Positions 28,950 through 38,884 of a stretch of DNA of 64,000 nt are shown here, in pieces. How positions within the stretch are numbered: the stretch's first letter is position 1; the number at the start of each line of letters is the position of its first letter. Source of the stretch: Chloroflexota bacterium (lineage in GTDB: Bacteria > Chloroflexota > Anaerolineae > Caldilineales > Caldilineaceae); NCBI GenBank assembly GCA_016861025.1, contig BOKO01000001.1:488001-552000 (forward strand). The letters are read 5' to 3'. Made by a program: the position numbers and the translations under genes. A model generated the notes under the pieces. The model was not told where the DNA came from and searched no databases. It worked only from the letters and a program-made list of their open reading frames with translations.

Positions 28950-29380
28950 GCTGCGTCTGCCGTATCCTTTTTCACGAGCAGCGCATGGATTACGTCGAAC
29001 TTGAACAGAAACAACCCCTGGAAAGCGATGCCGGCGCCGTGCCCGCGCTGCGCCGCATCATCTCGCCGCATCAGCGCCAACCCGCCTGCGATGTAGAGCA
29101 CATCCAGCCCGGCGTTGAACCAGAGGATGCGACGCAGGTTGCGCAGGTCTCTGGTCGCCTCCGCTGGCGGGTAGCCGCGCTGCACTTTCTTCTCCAGCCC
29201 GCGGCGTCCGAAGACCGCCAGCGTCGCATCGATGGCGCCCCAGCCGATCGCCTGTTGTCCGAACGCGCGCCAGAAGGATGAACGCGTCGCCTGTAACAGT
29301 GCGCCGCCCACAACGCTGAGCGCGCTCCACATCAGCAAGCGGTTGCTGACCGTGCGCTGAAACTGCTCGGAACTTGTCAT
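28928..29380 (-). CDS. Small conserved membrane protein (DUF6992-like)
   Basis: The 150-residue protein has three or four hydrophobic segments (LLMWSALSVVGGALLQ, FGQQAIGWGAIDATLAVFG, LDVLYIAGGLALM, GIAFQGLFLFKFDVIHALLV). The GWGAID motif and the length recall DUF6992 proteins, of unknown function. Its start overlaps the stop of the tocopherol-cyclase-like gene by 4 bases, so the two are coupled. Confidence 0.65.
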   Translation of the reverse strand: MTSSEQFQRTVSNRLLMWSALSVVGGALLQATRSSFWRAFGQQAIGWGAIDATLAVFGRRGLEKKVQRGYPPAEATRDLRNLRRILWFNAGLDVLYIAGGLALMRRDDAAQRGHGAGIAFQGLFLFKFDVIHALLVKKDTADAALDSDQG

Positions 29381-30417
29381 AAAATTTCCTCCAGATTGCC
29401 GCCAAGCTCCAACCCGGCGTGACGACCGCGCCCAGCAAACACTTCGACCGGACGCCCATCGACCTCGACAGTCAGTGTAACATCGACCGCAGCGGTCAGG
29501 CTTTCGAGCACGCGTTGGAGCATGGCGGTGCGCATCGGCGCGTGCAGCAGATCGACGCCCTCCTCATCGCGATGGGCGATCAGGCTGAGCCGCGCCTGGC
29601 GACGTACGCCGGCATGGACGACGGGACCGCGCATCTCCCACAAGACCTGATGTTCGGTCACCTCCAGCCGTTCGATCACGGCGCCGGTGTAGGAGGCGAA
29701 ACGATAGAGCGTCCCGTTGCACAAGAAGCCGACGATGAAGCCGCGAAACGCCGTCCCCAGCCACGGAATGCGCGCCACCGACGCTGTGAGCGAGACGCCC
29801 GTGATCGCAAAGTGGTTGGTCTGCATCCAAATCCAGGCGCGTGGGAAGGCCTCGCCCCAATCCTTTTCAATGTAGCCGCGCCCGCCGTGAAAATCGATTG
29901 CGGCGTTATCGATGACGAGCTGACCGCGCACCGTGTGATCCAGGCTCAAGACGCCGTGATAGCACTCCATGAACGGTGCAAAGCTATACCAATCCATGAT
30001 GCCCGGCGAGCGCCAGGTGACGGGCCAGGGCGTGACGCCGTCGAACGCCAGCCGCCCGATCAGCCGTTGTTCGAGGCGATCGATGTTCAATTCGATGCCG
30101 TGCACTGTGAAGCGATTTGGGCCTACGCGGATGTCAAAGGCGGCGGGCGCGGCGCTAAACGCTGCCAGTGGATAGCGATGATAGCGCGTGACCCCGCTGG
30201 CGCCGTCGAGTGTCTGCACAAAGCTGTGCGAATCGACGCCGTCTTTGCCGAGAAAGATGCCGGGGATGATGGCATAGCGGTGCTGCTCGGTCGCGTCGAC
30301 GATTTTGAAGTACCAGCCCTCGAAGTAGCCTGCGCTGTGACCGAAGCCGTGATAGGCGGCCGGCTGCCAGATGGTTTTCAGACGCGTCACCAAAAGTTGG
30401 AGCGGAGTCATGTTCAT
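29377..30417 (-). CDS. Tocopherol cyclase / CrtC-like lipocalin-fold protein
   Basis: The 346-residue protein has the tocopherol cyclase-like pattern: SAGYFEGWYFKIVD near residue 30, FHGGRGYIEKDWGEAFPRAW and WMQTNHF near residue 190. Plant members close the chromanol ring of tocopherol; most bacterial members have no known substrate. There is no signal peptide. A 27-bp direct duplication begins at its start codon. Confidence 0.8.
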   Translation of the reverse strand: MNMTPLQLLVTRLKTIWQPAAYHGFGHSAGYFEGWYFKIVDATEQHRYAIIPGIFLGKDGVDSHSFVQTLDGASGVTRYHRYPLAAFSAAPAAFDIRVGPNRFTVHGIELNIDRLEQRLIGRLAFDGVTPWPVTWRSPGIMDWYSFAPFMECYHGVLSLDHTVRGQLVIDNAAIDFHGGRGYIEKDWGEAFPRAWIWMQTNHFAITGVSLTASVARIPWLGTAFRGFIVGFLCNGTLYRFASYTGAVIERLEVTEHQVLWEMRGPVVHAGVRRQARLSLIAHRDEEGVDLLHAPMRTAMLQRVLESLTAAVDVTLTVEVDGRPVEVFAGRGRHAGLELGGNLEEIL

Positions 30418-30501
30418 CGTCCACAGGTGCGCGGCGTCGGCATTTACAACACCACCCGAAGCGCTGCTGGCAACTCATCGTCCACAGGTGCGCGGCGTCG
30501 G
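30414..30501. repeat. 27-bp direct repeat at a gene junction
   Basis: 30414-30440 and 30475-30501 are identical (core GTCCACAGGTGCGCGGCGTC), 61 bases apart. The second copy covers the last codons and stop of the upstream secreted-protein gene. The first covers the spacer and start codon of the cyclase-like gene. Confidence 0.85.
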
Positions 30502-31110
30502 CTCAGGCGGGGCGGGGACGGGCGTCCAGAAGGCGCGCAACTTGAACGGGAAGCCGATGTCGCCGCCGGGAATCTCGCGGTCGCCGACGACGAGGGTGTA
30601 GCGTCCGACCTGCCCGGCCTCGTTCCACACCGCAACCAGGTACTCGCCATCGGCAGGCAACACGAAGCGATCTTCCTGGCGCTCCCAGTAACGGGTGCGG
30701 CTGAATGGCTCGAAGAAGCTGGTCGGCTCGCCGGGCGCGGCGCGCAGGATGCGGGCGCCCACGTCAGGCGGCGCTTCGACGCGGGCAGGTAGCCGTGTCG
30801 CCGGCAACCCAGGCCCGATCAGCGCAAAGATGGGCGTGAAGTTCTCCTGCCCTTCGATCTGTGGGATGGTCAGCCCGATCAGGATCGACTGTCCGGCCCG
30901 CCCGGTGAAGCGCACGTAATCGACATCGTCGCGGCGATCCAGCGTGGCGTAAAGCGCGGTCGAGACGGTCGGGTCTTTGACGCGATAGGCGTTGGCGGGC
31001 GTCCAATCCTCGTCCTCGAAGTAGGGCTGATGCGCCTCCGCTGCGCGCGGCGTCAAGAATACGAACAGCACTGCCATCAACACTACCATGATCCCCTGTG
31101 AGCGTTTCAT
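30475..31110 (-). CDS. Secreted protein of unknown function
   Basis: The 211-residue protein has a signal peptide (MKRSQGIMVVLMAVLFVFL, cleavage after AAEA). The mature part begins HQPYFEDEDW and contains a beta-rich region (TLDRRDDVDYVRFTG, GQSILIGLTIPQ, DGEYLVAVWNEAGQVGRYTLVVGD) resembling pre-peptidase or jelly-roll domains. CAGGAG lies 7 bases before ATG 31110 (ATG 31113 is also possible); the longer frame to 31257 runs into the repeat element. No enzyme motif is seen. Confidence 0.75.
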   Translation of the reverse strand: MKRSQGIMVVLMAVLFVFLTPRAAEAHQPYFEDEDWTPANAYRVKDPTVSTALYATLDRRDDVDYVRFTGRAGQSILIGLTIPQIEGQENFTPIFALIGPGLPATRLPARVEAPPDVGARILRAAPGEPTSFFEPFSRTRYWERQEDRFVLPADGEYLVAVWNEAGQVGRYTLVVGDREIPGGDIGFPFKLRAFWTPVPAPPEPTPRTCGR

Positions 31111-31180
31111 CATCCTGCTCCTGACAACCACAACCTGTGAACCCGACAAATATGAGAAAAAGCGTGCACTCCGCGTAGAT

Positions 31181-31316
31181 GCGGTTCGCAACCGCAGGTT
31201 CTGGCAGACAGACGCGTCACGCTCGTAGCCGCAGGTTCTGGCATCCAGCCATGTCACGCCCGAGGCGATGACCTACGTGAGCGCCTGTCACGACACCAGC
31301 TGCGGTTGCGAACCGC
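31181..31316. mobile_element. MITE-like element with 15-bp inverted ends, repeat copy B
   Basis: GCGGTTCGCAACCGC at 31181-31195 and its exact reverse complement at 31302-31316 bound a 136-bp element; each end is also a 6-bp-arm palindrome. Inside are two direct copies of CCGCAGGTTCTGGCA (31193-31207 and 31229-31243, approximate) and the 27-bp core (31251-31277) shared with 5446-5472. There is no open frame and no clear target duplication. It may be a non-autonomous mobile or REP-like element, and could serve as terminator for the SDR gene. Confidence 0.55.
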
Positions 31317-31323
31317 GGATTTT

Positions 31324-31956
31324 CTAAACGTCGAGCGTGCCGGTCGTGCCAGCATGATATGCGGCAACGATGTGTTCGGCAAGTGCGTCCGGCGTCATCG
31401 CGTTCTTGGGTAGGCGCGCTGGCATCTTGCTCCACAGCGGCGTATCGACCGCGCCTGGGCGCACGACGGTGACGCGCAGTTTGCGCTGCTCTTTGGCAAA
31501 CGCAGCGGCGAAGGCTTCCAGCCCAGCTTTGGCGGCGGCGTAGGCAGTGAGACCCGGCAGCCGCAGTTTTTCACTGTACGCGCCGATGTACATCAGGTGC
31601 GCCCGCTCCGCCAGCAAGGGCAGGCTGTGGTGTGTCGCAAGATAGGCGCCGCTGAGGTTGGCGGTGAGGATGCGCTGCCAGGCATCCGGCGTCATTTCCG
31701 CCACCGGGCTGGAGAGGATGTCGCCCGCCGCGTAAATCCACAGATCGACCGGCGGCAGCTCCTGCGCAGCGGCATAAACGGCTTGCTGCACGGCGAACGC
31801 ATCGGCGACATCGGCTTCGTAATGGAATTCAGTCAAGTCCGCCAGATCCTGCGGATGGCGACTGACCGCGCCGACCGTCCAGCCATCGCCCGTCAATTTT
31901 TGCACCAGCGCCCGCCCAATCCCACCGTTGGCGCCAAAGATGAGTGAAGTTGACAT
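31324..31956 (-). CDS. Short-chain dehydrogenase/reductase
   Basis: The 210-residue SDR has LIFGANGGIGRAL (residues 6-18, cofactor binding), ANLSGAYLATHHSLPLL, and YIGAYSEKLRLPGLTAYAAAK with the YxxxK catalytic pair, then VVRPGAVDTPL. AAAGGAG 4 bases before ATG 31956 fixes the start; the frame upstream translates only the heptamer repeat. It lies beside folE2-folK-folB, so a pterin reductase role is possible, but the fold alone does not show it. Confidence 0.85.
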   Translation of the reverse strand: MSTSLIFGANGGIGRALVQKLTGDGWTVGAVSRHPQDLADLTEFHYEADVADAFAVQQAVYAAAQELPPVDLWIYAAGDILSSPVAEMTPDAWQRILTANLSGAYLATHHSLPLLAERAHLMYIGAYSEKLRLPGLTAYAAAKAGLEAFAAAFAKEQRKLRVTVVRPGAVDTPLWSKMPARLPKNAMTPDALAEHIVAAYHAGTTGTLDV

Positions 31957-31966
31957 AGTGCTCCTT

Positions 31967-32091
31967 TGGAGATTGGAGATTGGAGAATAGAGATTGGAGA
32001 TTAGGAGATTGTGAGATTGTGCGATTCTGGGGCTGATGCACCGTTCGTCCCAACGAATCTCCAATCTCCAATCTCTTAATCTCTTAATCTC

Positions 32092-32093
<2 letters not shown>
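31967..32093. repeat. Facing GGAGATT / AATCTC heptamer arrays
   Basis: About eight GGAGATT-like units of 7-8 bases (31967-32029) face four to five AATCTC(CA/TT) units (32055-32093). They can pair into a long hairpin. The right-hand array supplies part of the folE2 stop codon at 32094-32092. Confidence 0.85.
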
Positions 32094-33213
<1,120 letters not shown>

Positions 33214-33230
33214 TGTCTGTTCTCCATTTC

Positions 33231-33701
33231 TTACATTGAGTGTTGTGCGGCGATTTCAGCCAGCGTCTGGCCCGTCTGCGGGTGAATCCAATCCCCTGCA
33301 ATGTCGGCCAGCGGTGCGGCGACATGGGCGAAGCGCAGGACATCGGGATCGGGGATCACCTTGCCCGCCACTTCGAGCACACGGTCGCCGTAGAAGGCAA
33401 TGTCCAGATCGATGGGGCGCGGGGCAAATTTGTCCGCCGTGCGAACGCGCCCCATTGCCGCCTCCAGCGCGCGCAATTTGCTGCGCAGCGTGAAGGGGTC
33501 AAGCTCAGTCTCGGCGCAGATGGCAGCGTTGGAAAACGCCGGTTGCGCCGCCGCCTTGCCGTCAGCGCCGACCGCCTGTGTCACGTAGACCGGGCTGACG
33601 GCGAGGATTTTGAGGTCGGGCTGCTGTTCGAGCCGCGCCAGCGCCTCGACGACATTTTGTTCACGGTTGATGTTGCTGCCCAGCGTAATCAGCACTTGCA
33701 T
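33231..33701 (-). CDS. folK: 2-amino-4-hydroxy-6-hydroxymethyldihydropteridine diphosphokinase
   Basis: This 156-residue FolK transfers diphosphate from ATP to 6-hydroxymethyl-dihydropterin. It has VLITLGSNINREQNVVEA, SPVYVTQAVGADG, QPAFSNAAI, RPIDLDIAFYGD with the metal-binding Asp pair, and IPDPDVLRFAHVAAPLADI. AGGAG lies 8 bases before ATG 33701, which is preferred to GTG 33710. It sits between folB and folE2. Confidence 0.92.
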   Translation of the reverse strand: MQVLITLGSNINREQNVVEALARLEQQPDLKILAVSPVYVTQAVGADGKAAAQPAFSNAAICAETELDPFTLRSKLRALEAAMGRVRTADKFAPRPIDLDIAFYGDRVLEVAGKVIPDPDVLRFAHVAAPLADIAGDWIHPQTGQTLAEIAAQHSM

Positions 33702-33706
33702 CGGCG

Positions 33707-34135
33707 TCACTCCTGTTCGGTTTGTCCCATCACTTCGGCGCGTGTGCGATAGATCGTCAGCCCGACCGAACGCGAAAAGCGCACGGCGCCTGGTTTCTCC
33801 ACCGAAAGCTCCACCGCCTCGATGCGCGGATCGGACTCGAAGCAGAGATAGACCAGATCGGCGGCGAGTTTCTCGACCAGGTTTGGCTTCGCTGTCTCGA
33901 TGTGGGCGATCATCGCTTTTGCCGCTGAGCGATAGTTCACGGTGTCCTCGATGGCGTCGCTGGCGCCTGGTGCGCGTGTGTCCGCCCAGAAGGTGGCGTT
34001 GACCAGAATATCCTGGCGGTTGGCGCGCTCATCAGGCTTGATGCCGACAATGCCACGCACCAGCAAGTCTTTGATAAAGATGCGATCCAGATGATTCATT
34101 GTCTTGTCCATGTTTCGTTCGTTTCCGTATTTCAT
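33707..34135 (-). CDS. folB: Dihydroneopterin aldolase
   Basis: The 142-residue FolB cleaves dihydroneopterin to hydroxymethyl-dihydropterin and glycolaldehyde. DRIFIKDLLVRGIVGIKPDER (N-terminal part), DTVNYRSAAKAM, NLVEKLAADL and VELSVEKPGAVRFSRSVGL match the family. ATG 34135 opens the frame, but ATGs at 34111 and 34099 are as plausible because no strong ribosome-binding site is visible. It is the first gene of folB-folK-folE2. Confidence 0.9.
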   Translation of the reverse strand: MKYGNERNMDKTMNHLDRIFIKDLLVRGIVGIKPDERANRQDILVNATFWADTRAPGASDAIEDTVNYRSAAKAMIAHIETAKPNLVEKLAADLVYLCFESDPRIEAVELSVEKPGAVRFSRSVGLTIYRTRAEVMGQTEQE

Positions 34136-34207
34136 CGCGCGTCATCCGAGACGACGCTTCGATGTCGCAACAAATTGCTCAATATTCGATCTGGTTTTCT
34201 ATGGGAA

Positions 34208-35203
34208 TCAGTGTTCCAGGGATGCCAGAAACTGATTGATCGCCTCTAATGTCGGCGTCGGACATTCTTCATGTGCGACATGTCCGCACGCGGGAATCAC
34301 CGTCAACCGTGCGTTCGGCAGCTCCTGCGCCAGCCGTTCGCTTTGCGCCGTCGGCACGATGCGGTCGTCGTCGCCCGTGATCACCAGGATCGGCAGCGTC
34401 AACTCGTTGAGCCGTTCGTCGAGCCGATTGGCGCGGCTGGCTGCGGTCAGTTCCCACAGCGCCCGATCCCAGTTTTTAATCTGCAGCGGCGCAGTGTAGC
34501 CTTGCCAGATGTCATCCGTGATCAACGCCGGGTTGTGCCAGGCCGAACGGGCGAAATCGATTCCCCACTCCTGGATGCGTCGGGCAATCAGCGGCCCGAT
34601 GTGCTGCATCTGCGGCGTCTGCAACAGCCAGCGCGCCGCTTCGTTCGGTCCGCCGCTGTAGACCGCCGGGCTGATCAGAATCAGCGCCTTGACGCGTTCC
34701 GGATGCTTGAGCGCTGTGATGATTGACACCGCACCACCCGCCGAGTTGCCGACGAGCACCGCCTGCTCGACGCCAAGCTCATCCATCAGCGCAATCGTCA
34801 AATCCGCCTGCGCCTCTGCGCCGTAGGGGATGCCGCGACTCCACTCCGCCGCCGTGCCCCATTCACCGCGCAGCGGTCGCTCGGTCAAGCCAAACGCCGG
34901 GCGGTCGAAGGCGATGACGCGGTGATTCTCCGCCAGCGGCGCCATCACCTCACGCCAAGAAAAGAGGCTGGCGCCAAAGCCATGCAACAGCACCAGCGTC
35001 GGTTCGCCTACGCCCGCTTCTTTATAGTGAATCTCGATGCTGTCGCTGCCAAGCGGAGCCTCGACAAAACGGCTGTCGGCATCTGCCAGTGTGTGTGCAT
35101 CAGCTCCGCCCATCACGGAGACGGGCACAAAGAATGGCCCAATCAGCAGCACGGTGAGCAAAAGGGCAATCACAGACAACACAATCTTTTGCCAGCGTTT
35201 CAT
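34208..35203 (-). CDS. Membrane-anchored alpha/beta hydrolase
   Basis: The 331-residue protein has an N-terminal hydrophobic anchor (WQKIVLSVIALLLTVLLIG) and an alpha/beta-hydrolase domain: LVLLHGFGASLFSW (oxyanion loop), LVGNSAGGAVS with Ser154 as nucleophile, ITGDDDRIVP with the acid Asp, and PACGHVAHEE with the His. The fold covers esterases, lipases and haloalkane- or C-C-bond hydrolases; the substrate is unknown. ATG 35203 places the anchor at the N-terminus; ATG 35221 is the alternative. Confidence 0.85.
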   Translation of the reverse strand: MKRWQKIVLSVIALLLTVLLIGPFFVPVSVMGGADAHTLADADSRFVEAPLGSDSIEIHYKEAGVGEPTLVLLHGFGASLFSWREVMAPLAENHRVIAFDRPAFGLTERPLRGEWGTAAEWSRGIPYGAEAQADLTIALMDELGVEQAVLVGNSAGGAVSIITALKHPERVKALILISPAVYSGGPNEAARWLLQTPQMQHIGPLIARRIQEWGIDFARSAWHNPALITDDIWQGYTAPLQIKNWDRALWELTAASRANRLDERLNELTLPILVITGDDDRIVPTAQSERLAQELPNARLTVIPACGHVAHEECPTPTLEAINQFLASLEH

Positions 35204-35322
35204 AGCTGCAAATGATTGCATTTGGCAACGTTTGGCGCAGTACCAATGATTACAAAGTTAGATATAAGTTGGACGAAGATTGGACAAATGGTGTTGTGCA
35301 GAGGCTGGACAAAAGGAGGGGT

Positions 35323-35354
35323 GCGACCAGGGTCTCATGCGAGACCCTGGTCGC
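35323..35354 (-). terminator. Terminator of the subtilase gene
   Basis: Perfect 14-bp arms (GCGACCAGGGTCTC / GAGACCCTGGTCGC) with a 4-base loop lie about 30 bases after the subtilase stop. On the minus strand the stem is followed by a C-rich stretch and TTTT. Confidence 0.65.
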
Positions 35355-35383
35355 TGGGCATGATCGGAGGGGAACGCAGCAAA

Positions 35384-38300
35384 TTACGGCGCCAGGAAAA
35401 GCAGCGCCTCAGTGTCTTTCGTAGCGCCGCCGCGATTGCCAGCGCCGCGGTCGCCGTTGGTGATCAACATCAGACCTAGCTCGGGCGAGTTGCCTGGGAA
35501 GGCGCCGAAGTCGTAGACCGACAGACCGGCCGCGTTATTAGTCTTGCCGGCCACATCGTTGGGTTCACCGTAGAAGCGTTCGCCCAACGGGGTGACAGTC
35601 AGACCGGTGACAATGTCGCCAGGGCCGCCAAAGTAGAAGTCCTGCGCGATCACGTCCATGTTAACCCGCGTCGTCAGCAGGTTGCTGGCGTTCATGCCGA
35701 TCTGCTCACCGCAGATGTAGAGGATGGTGTTGCCGGTGTTGGTGCTGTGCTCAGCGAAGAAGAAGGCTGACGCTGCACCCGTTGTGAGATTGAGCACCCA
35801 CGTTAACTGTCGACCATCAGAGATGGTGCCCAAGCCGGATGCATCGCGGTTGAGGACTACGTAGTCGTCGATTCCGTCCTGGTTGGTGTCCAGCCAGACC
35901 TGGTGGCTGACCGGCAGCAGGTGCTGCTGGCGCTCCCAGGTATTGATGGCAAAGACCCACAGGAAGGAAGGTGAAGCTGAGCAGAAGCCGGCCGGCACCG
36001 GGAAGGTGTTGATGCCCACGGCGCGGATGTCAGGCGTCGGCGCCTGCTCGCCGCGGCCGCCGGGTTGCTGCCGTGGACTGACGGCAAGCAGCGCGTAGGC
36101 GTCGTTTTGCGCCGTGCCCACCCCCGTGTTGTTCAAGCCGATCACCTGCGGGAAGGAACCCGGAAGCAGCGTGGTGGTGTCGGGCGTAACGCGCGCTGCC
36201 TTGCGCGGCAGCACATGCCAGGGCAGATTGATCGTGTGCTGGCTGTTGGACAAGACCAGGTATCCATCGTACTCATTGGTCGTGAGCGTGGCCGGAGCGG
36301 CGCCCTGGCTGCCGGAGTTCATGAAGTTGCCGCGCAACAGTGCGCCGTTGATCGTCAGGGTCACATCGAAGAAAGTGTCGCGCCCGCGTCCCGGCATCAC
36401 CGTCACCTGCGCCGGCGCGCTCACGCTCACCGCGCCGTTGGCAACGTCATCGGCAAAGCGGAAGCTTGGCGTCACCGTGTAGGTGCGCTGTGTGTTGTCG
36501 TAGTTGCGGATGCGCACGCGTTTGGTGATTGTCACCACATCGTCGGCCACATCGACGAAGCCGAAGCTCAGCGCGCCCGAGGGGGCCGCTTCATCCCACG
36601 CCGCCACCGGCGCCGCCAGCGCGCGGTTAACGCGCACCTCACCGCCGCCGATGCGGGTGATCGGCGCCAGTGCACCGGTCAGCGGATCGTTGACAATGTT
36701 GGTTGCAGCATTGTTCATCAACAGCGCCTTTACTTCCTCCGGGCGCAGACCGTGGCCGATTGCCTGGCCCGCTGGTGTGCCCTTTGCCGAAGTCTTGACG
36801 CCGCCGAAGCCTTCCAGCAGCAACGCTGCCGCGCCGCTCACCATCGGCGCCGCACCCGAAGTGCCGCCAAACGGCCCTGTCCCTGTACCCGTGCCAGCAA
36901 TGGCGGAGACCGAGGCGCCTGGCGCGCCGATTTCCGGCTTGATCCGGTGGTCACGACCGTGCTGTGGGCCGCGCGACGAGCTGCCGACCATGCTGCCGGC
37001 CAGTGGGATGCCAAAGTTCGGGTCGAAGCGTACAACCGTATTGGGCAGGCCGCTCTTGAGACGATTGGCGACAGCCTGGCTGACCATGTAACCGGGGATG
37101 TTGATCGGGCGATCGCTGCCATCGCCGCCCTCGAAGGGGTCTCCAGGGGCAACCAGACCGATGATGCCGATCAGACCTCCGGCATCGCCTACATTCTTGA
37201 TCTTTAGCGTGAAGTTGCAAGCGCCGCGATCCACCAGGACGATCTTCCCAGCCAGAGAACCCGGGGCAAAAGGATCGCATCCCAGAAGGTTGCCGCCGGC
37301 GCCGTTGCCATACTGTACGGGCGCTTCAACAACGGTGGTCAAAGGAGCTGACCAGGGCTGGAAGACCGCCGGGAAGTTTCCGACAATGTTGGCTGGTGCA
37401 ATGATCTGCATCAATTGCAGAACTGCGCTGGGAACAGCGGTCTGCGCCACCGAGAGCGCGCTTTCTGCGGATGAAGGTGTGCCGGTGGCATAAGGCTTGT
37501 CGGCGCTGTTGCCAGCCGACGCCACGGTCAGAATGCCGAGCTTCGTGGCGTTGTCCACCGCCGCAGAGAGATCGTCATCGAAGGGCTGTCCATAGGGGGC
37601 GCCCAACGACATGTTGATGATGTGGACGCGGTCGTTGAGACGTCCATCGCCGTTGGGATCGGCTGCAAACTCCATGCCCTGAATCAGGGCAATTCCGGAG
37701 CAAGAGGTGGAGACCGACGAACAGACCTTCACTGCGTACAGGTCCACATTGGGCGCAACGCCGCCCACGCCGCCGATGATGTGTGCAACGTGGGTGCCAT
37801 GGCCGGCTTGCGGCCCGTCATCGAGTGGGTCGGGATCGGGCATTTCAGGGCCGTTGGGCCAGACGCTGCCGACAAAATCATAGCCGCCAACCACCTTTGC
37901 TGTGGGGAAAGTGCCTGGTTCGATGATGTTTGGGTTGTTGTTGGCATAGTCGGCCGGATTGCCGGAGCCGCCGAGCGCAGCATGGGTGTAGTCGATGCCA
38001 CTGTCGAACACCGCCACCTTAATGCCGCGACCGGTGAAGCCGGCAGCCTGGACAGCAGAGGCGCCGATGTAGGGCACGGTCTCGAACAGATCTTTTTCGT
38101 AGTTGCCGACAGGAGCGATGCGCTTCACCGCCGGGTCATTGGCAAGTTGCGGCAGCACGGCTGCGTTCACCTCGACAAAGACCGCGTTCAGCACGATCTG
38201 CGTCTGCGCAACCACACGCGCATTCGGGTCGAGCGCACGCACACGGTTCAAAAAGTCAGCTTGTTGTCGGCGCAGATCGTCGCGCGCGCGCACCGCAGCG

Positions 38301-38560
38301 TTGTCGCTCACGCCCTGTTCGGCGACGGAGGGTTGCACCAGGCGGATGATGACTTTGTTGTCGCCCTCCACGTTCAACAGGCTTGCATCCAGGCTGGCAA
38401 TCGACAGCCCTGTCATTTCGACGGGCGCGTCCAATTTGAGATCGGCGATGCGTGCTGGCGCTTCTCGCCCGGCGCCACGATCGACCGGCGTCTGCGCTGA
38501 AGCGGGGAGGGCAGTCAGCAACATAGCGATCAGTATCAATATCCTAACGCCTGTCTTCAT
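35384..38560 (-). CDS. Secreted subtilisin-like serine protease (S8) with PA domain
   Basis: The 1058-residue exported protease has a signal peptide (cleavage near ASAQ, 23) and an inhibitor-like propeptide region (about 65-155). The S8 domain carries Asp186 (AVFDSGID), His254 (GHGTHVA), oxyanion Asn in ASAGNS and Ser568 (GGTSGAAPMVSGAA). A protease-associated insert at about 400-510 (GKIVLVDRGACNFTLKIKNV) lies between His and Ser. The remaining 450 residues are Ig-like and beta-rich. It is probably secreted for protein breakdown. GAAAGGAAG precedes ATG 38560. It stands alone, bounded by a terminator. Confidence 0.93.
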   Translation of the reverse strand: MKTGVRILILIAMLLTALPASAQTPVDRGAGREAPARIADLKLDAPVEMTGLSIASLDASLLNVEGDNKVIIRLVQPSVAEQGVSDNAAVRARDDLRRQQADFLNRVRALDPNARVVAQTQIVLNAVFVEVNAAVLPQLANDPAVKRIAPVGNYEKDLFETVPYIGASAVQAAGFTGRGIKVAVFDSGIDYTHAALGGSGNPADYANNNPNIIEPGTFPTAKVVGGYDFVGSVWPNGPEMPDPDPLDDGPQAGHGTHVAHIIGGVGGVAPNVDLYAVKVCSSVSTSCSGIALIQGMEFAADPNGDGRLNDRVHIINMSLGAPYGQPFDDDLSAAVDNATKLGILTVASAGNSADKPYATGTPSSAESALSVAQTAVPSAVLQLMQIIAPANIVGNFPAVFQPWSAPLTTVVEAPVQYGNGAGGNLLGCDPFAPGSLAGKIVLVDRGACNFTLKIKNVGDAGGLIGIIGLVAPGDPFEGGDGSDRPINIPGYMVSQAVANRLKSGLPNTVVRFDPNFGIPLAGSMVGSSSRGPQHGRDHRIKPEIGAPGASVSAIAGTGTGTGPFGGTSGAAPMVSGAAALLLEGFGGVKTSAKGTPAGQAIGHGLRPEEVKALLMNNAATNIVNDPLTGALAPITRIGGGEVRVNRALAAPVAAWDEAAPSGALSFGFVDVADDVVTITKRVRIRNYDNTQRTYTVTPSFRFADDVANGAVSVSAPAQVTVMPGRGRDTFFDVTLTINGALLRGNFMNSGSQGAAPATLTTNEYDGYLVLSNSQHTINLPWHVLPRKAARVTPDTTTLLPGSFPQVIGLNNTGVGTAQNDAYALLAVSPRQQPGGRGEQAPTPDIRAVGINTFPVPAGFCSASPSFLWVFAINTWERQQHLLPVSHQVWLDTNQDGIDDYVVLNRDASGLGTISDGRQLTWVLNLTTGAASAFFFAEHSTNTGNTILYICGEQIGMNASNLLTTRVNMDVIAQDFYFGGPGDIVTGLTVTPLGERFYGEPNDVAGKTNNAAGLSVYDFGAFPGNSPELGLMLITNGDRGAGNRGGATKDTEALLFLAP

Positions 38561-38884
38561 TGCGTTCTTCCTTTCATAGATTTGGTTTGGATGGGTTCCG
38601 CAAACGACTTTCGCTAACGGCGTCTTCGTGGGTAAAATTGGCCCTGGTTCACCTCCTTGTCGGCATGTGCTTTGTGTAGTCGCGATGGGAGCGCGTCGCG
38701 TCTCCTGGGGTGCAATGAAAACATGGGGCGTATTCTGACGCCCAAATGCAAAGCACGATCAGGCCTTTGAATATCCATGCGAAACAACTGCGAGATATTT
38801 ACTATACTTACTCAAAAACCGTTTTTCGTCAATTTTGGTTTTCTTGAAGTTGGATGTGAGAAGAGCGCCTGCTGCTTATATCAT
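38561..38884. other. Spacer between subtilase and glycerophosphodiesterase genes
   Basis: No gene is seen. It holds the leader of the subtilase gene on the minus strand. A strong anti-Shine-Dalgarno match (AAGGAGGTGA on the minus strand, 38658-38649) has no proper start codon after it; only a 12-codon frame overlaps it. Confidence 0.5.

Noticed and set aside
28664..29281. A 205-codon plus-strand gene containing the SH3b motif
   Set aside because: Only about 41 residues look like a domain. There is no signal peptide or ribosome-binding site, and the second half is antisense to the membrane protein gene.
29419..30792. A 457-codon plus-strand frame opposite the tocopherol-cyclase-like gene
   Set aside because: The minus strand encodes the conserved EGWYFK and EKDWGE motifs; the plus frame has none.
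36065..38500. Two plus-strand frames (380 and 292 codons) opposite the subtilase
   Set aside because: They are shadows of the protease gene, whose catalytic triad and PA domain are intact.
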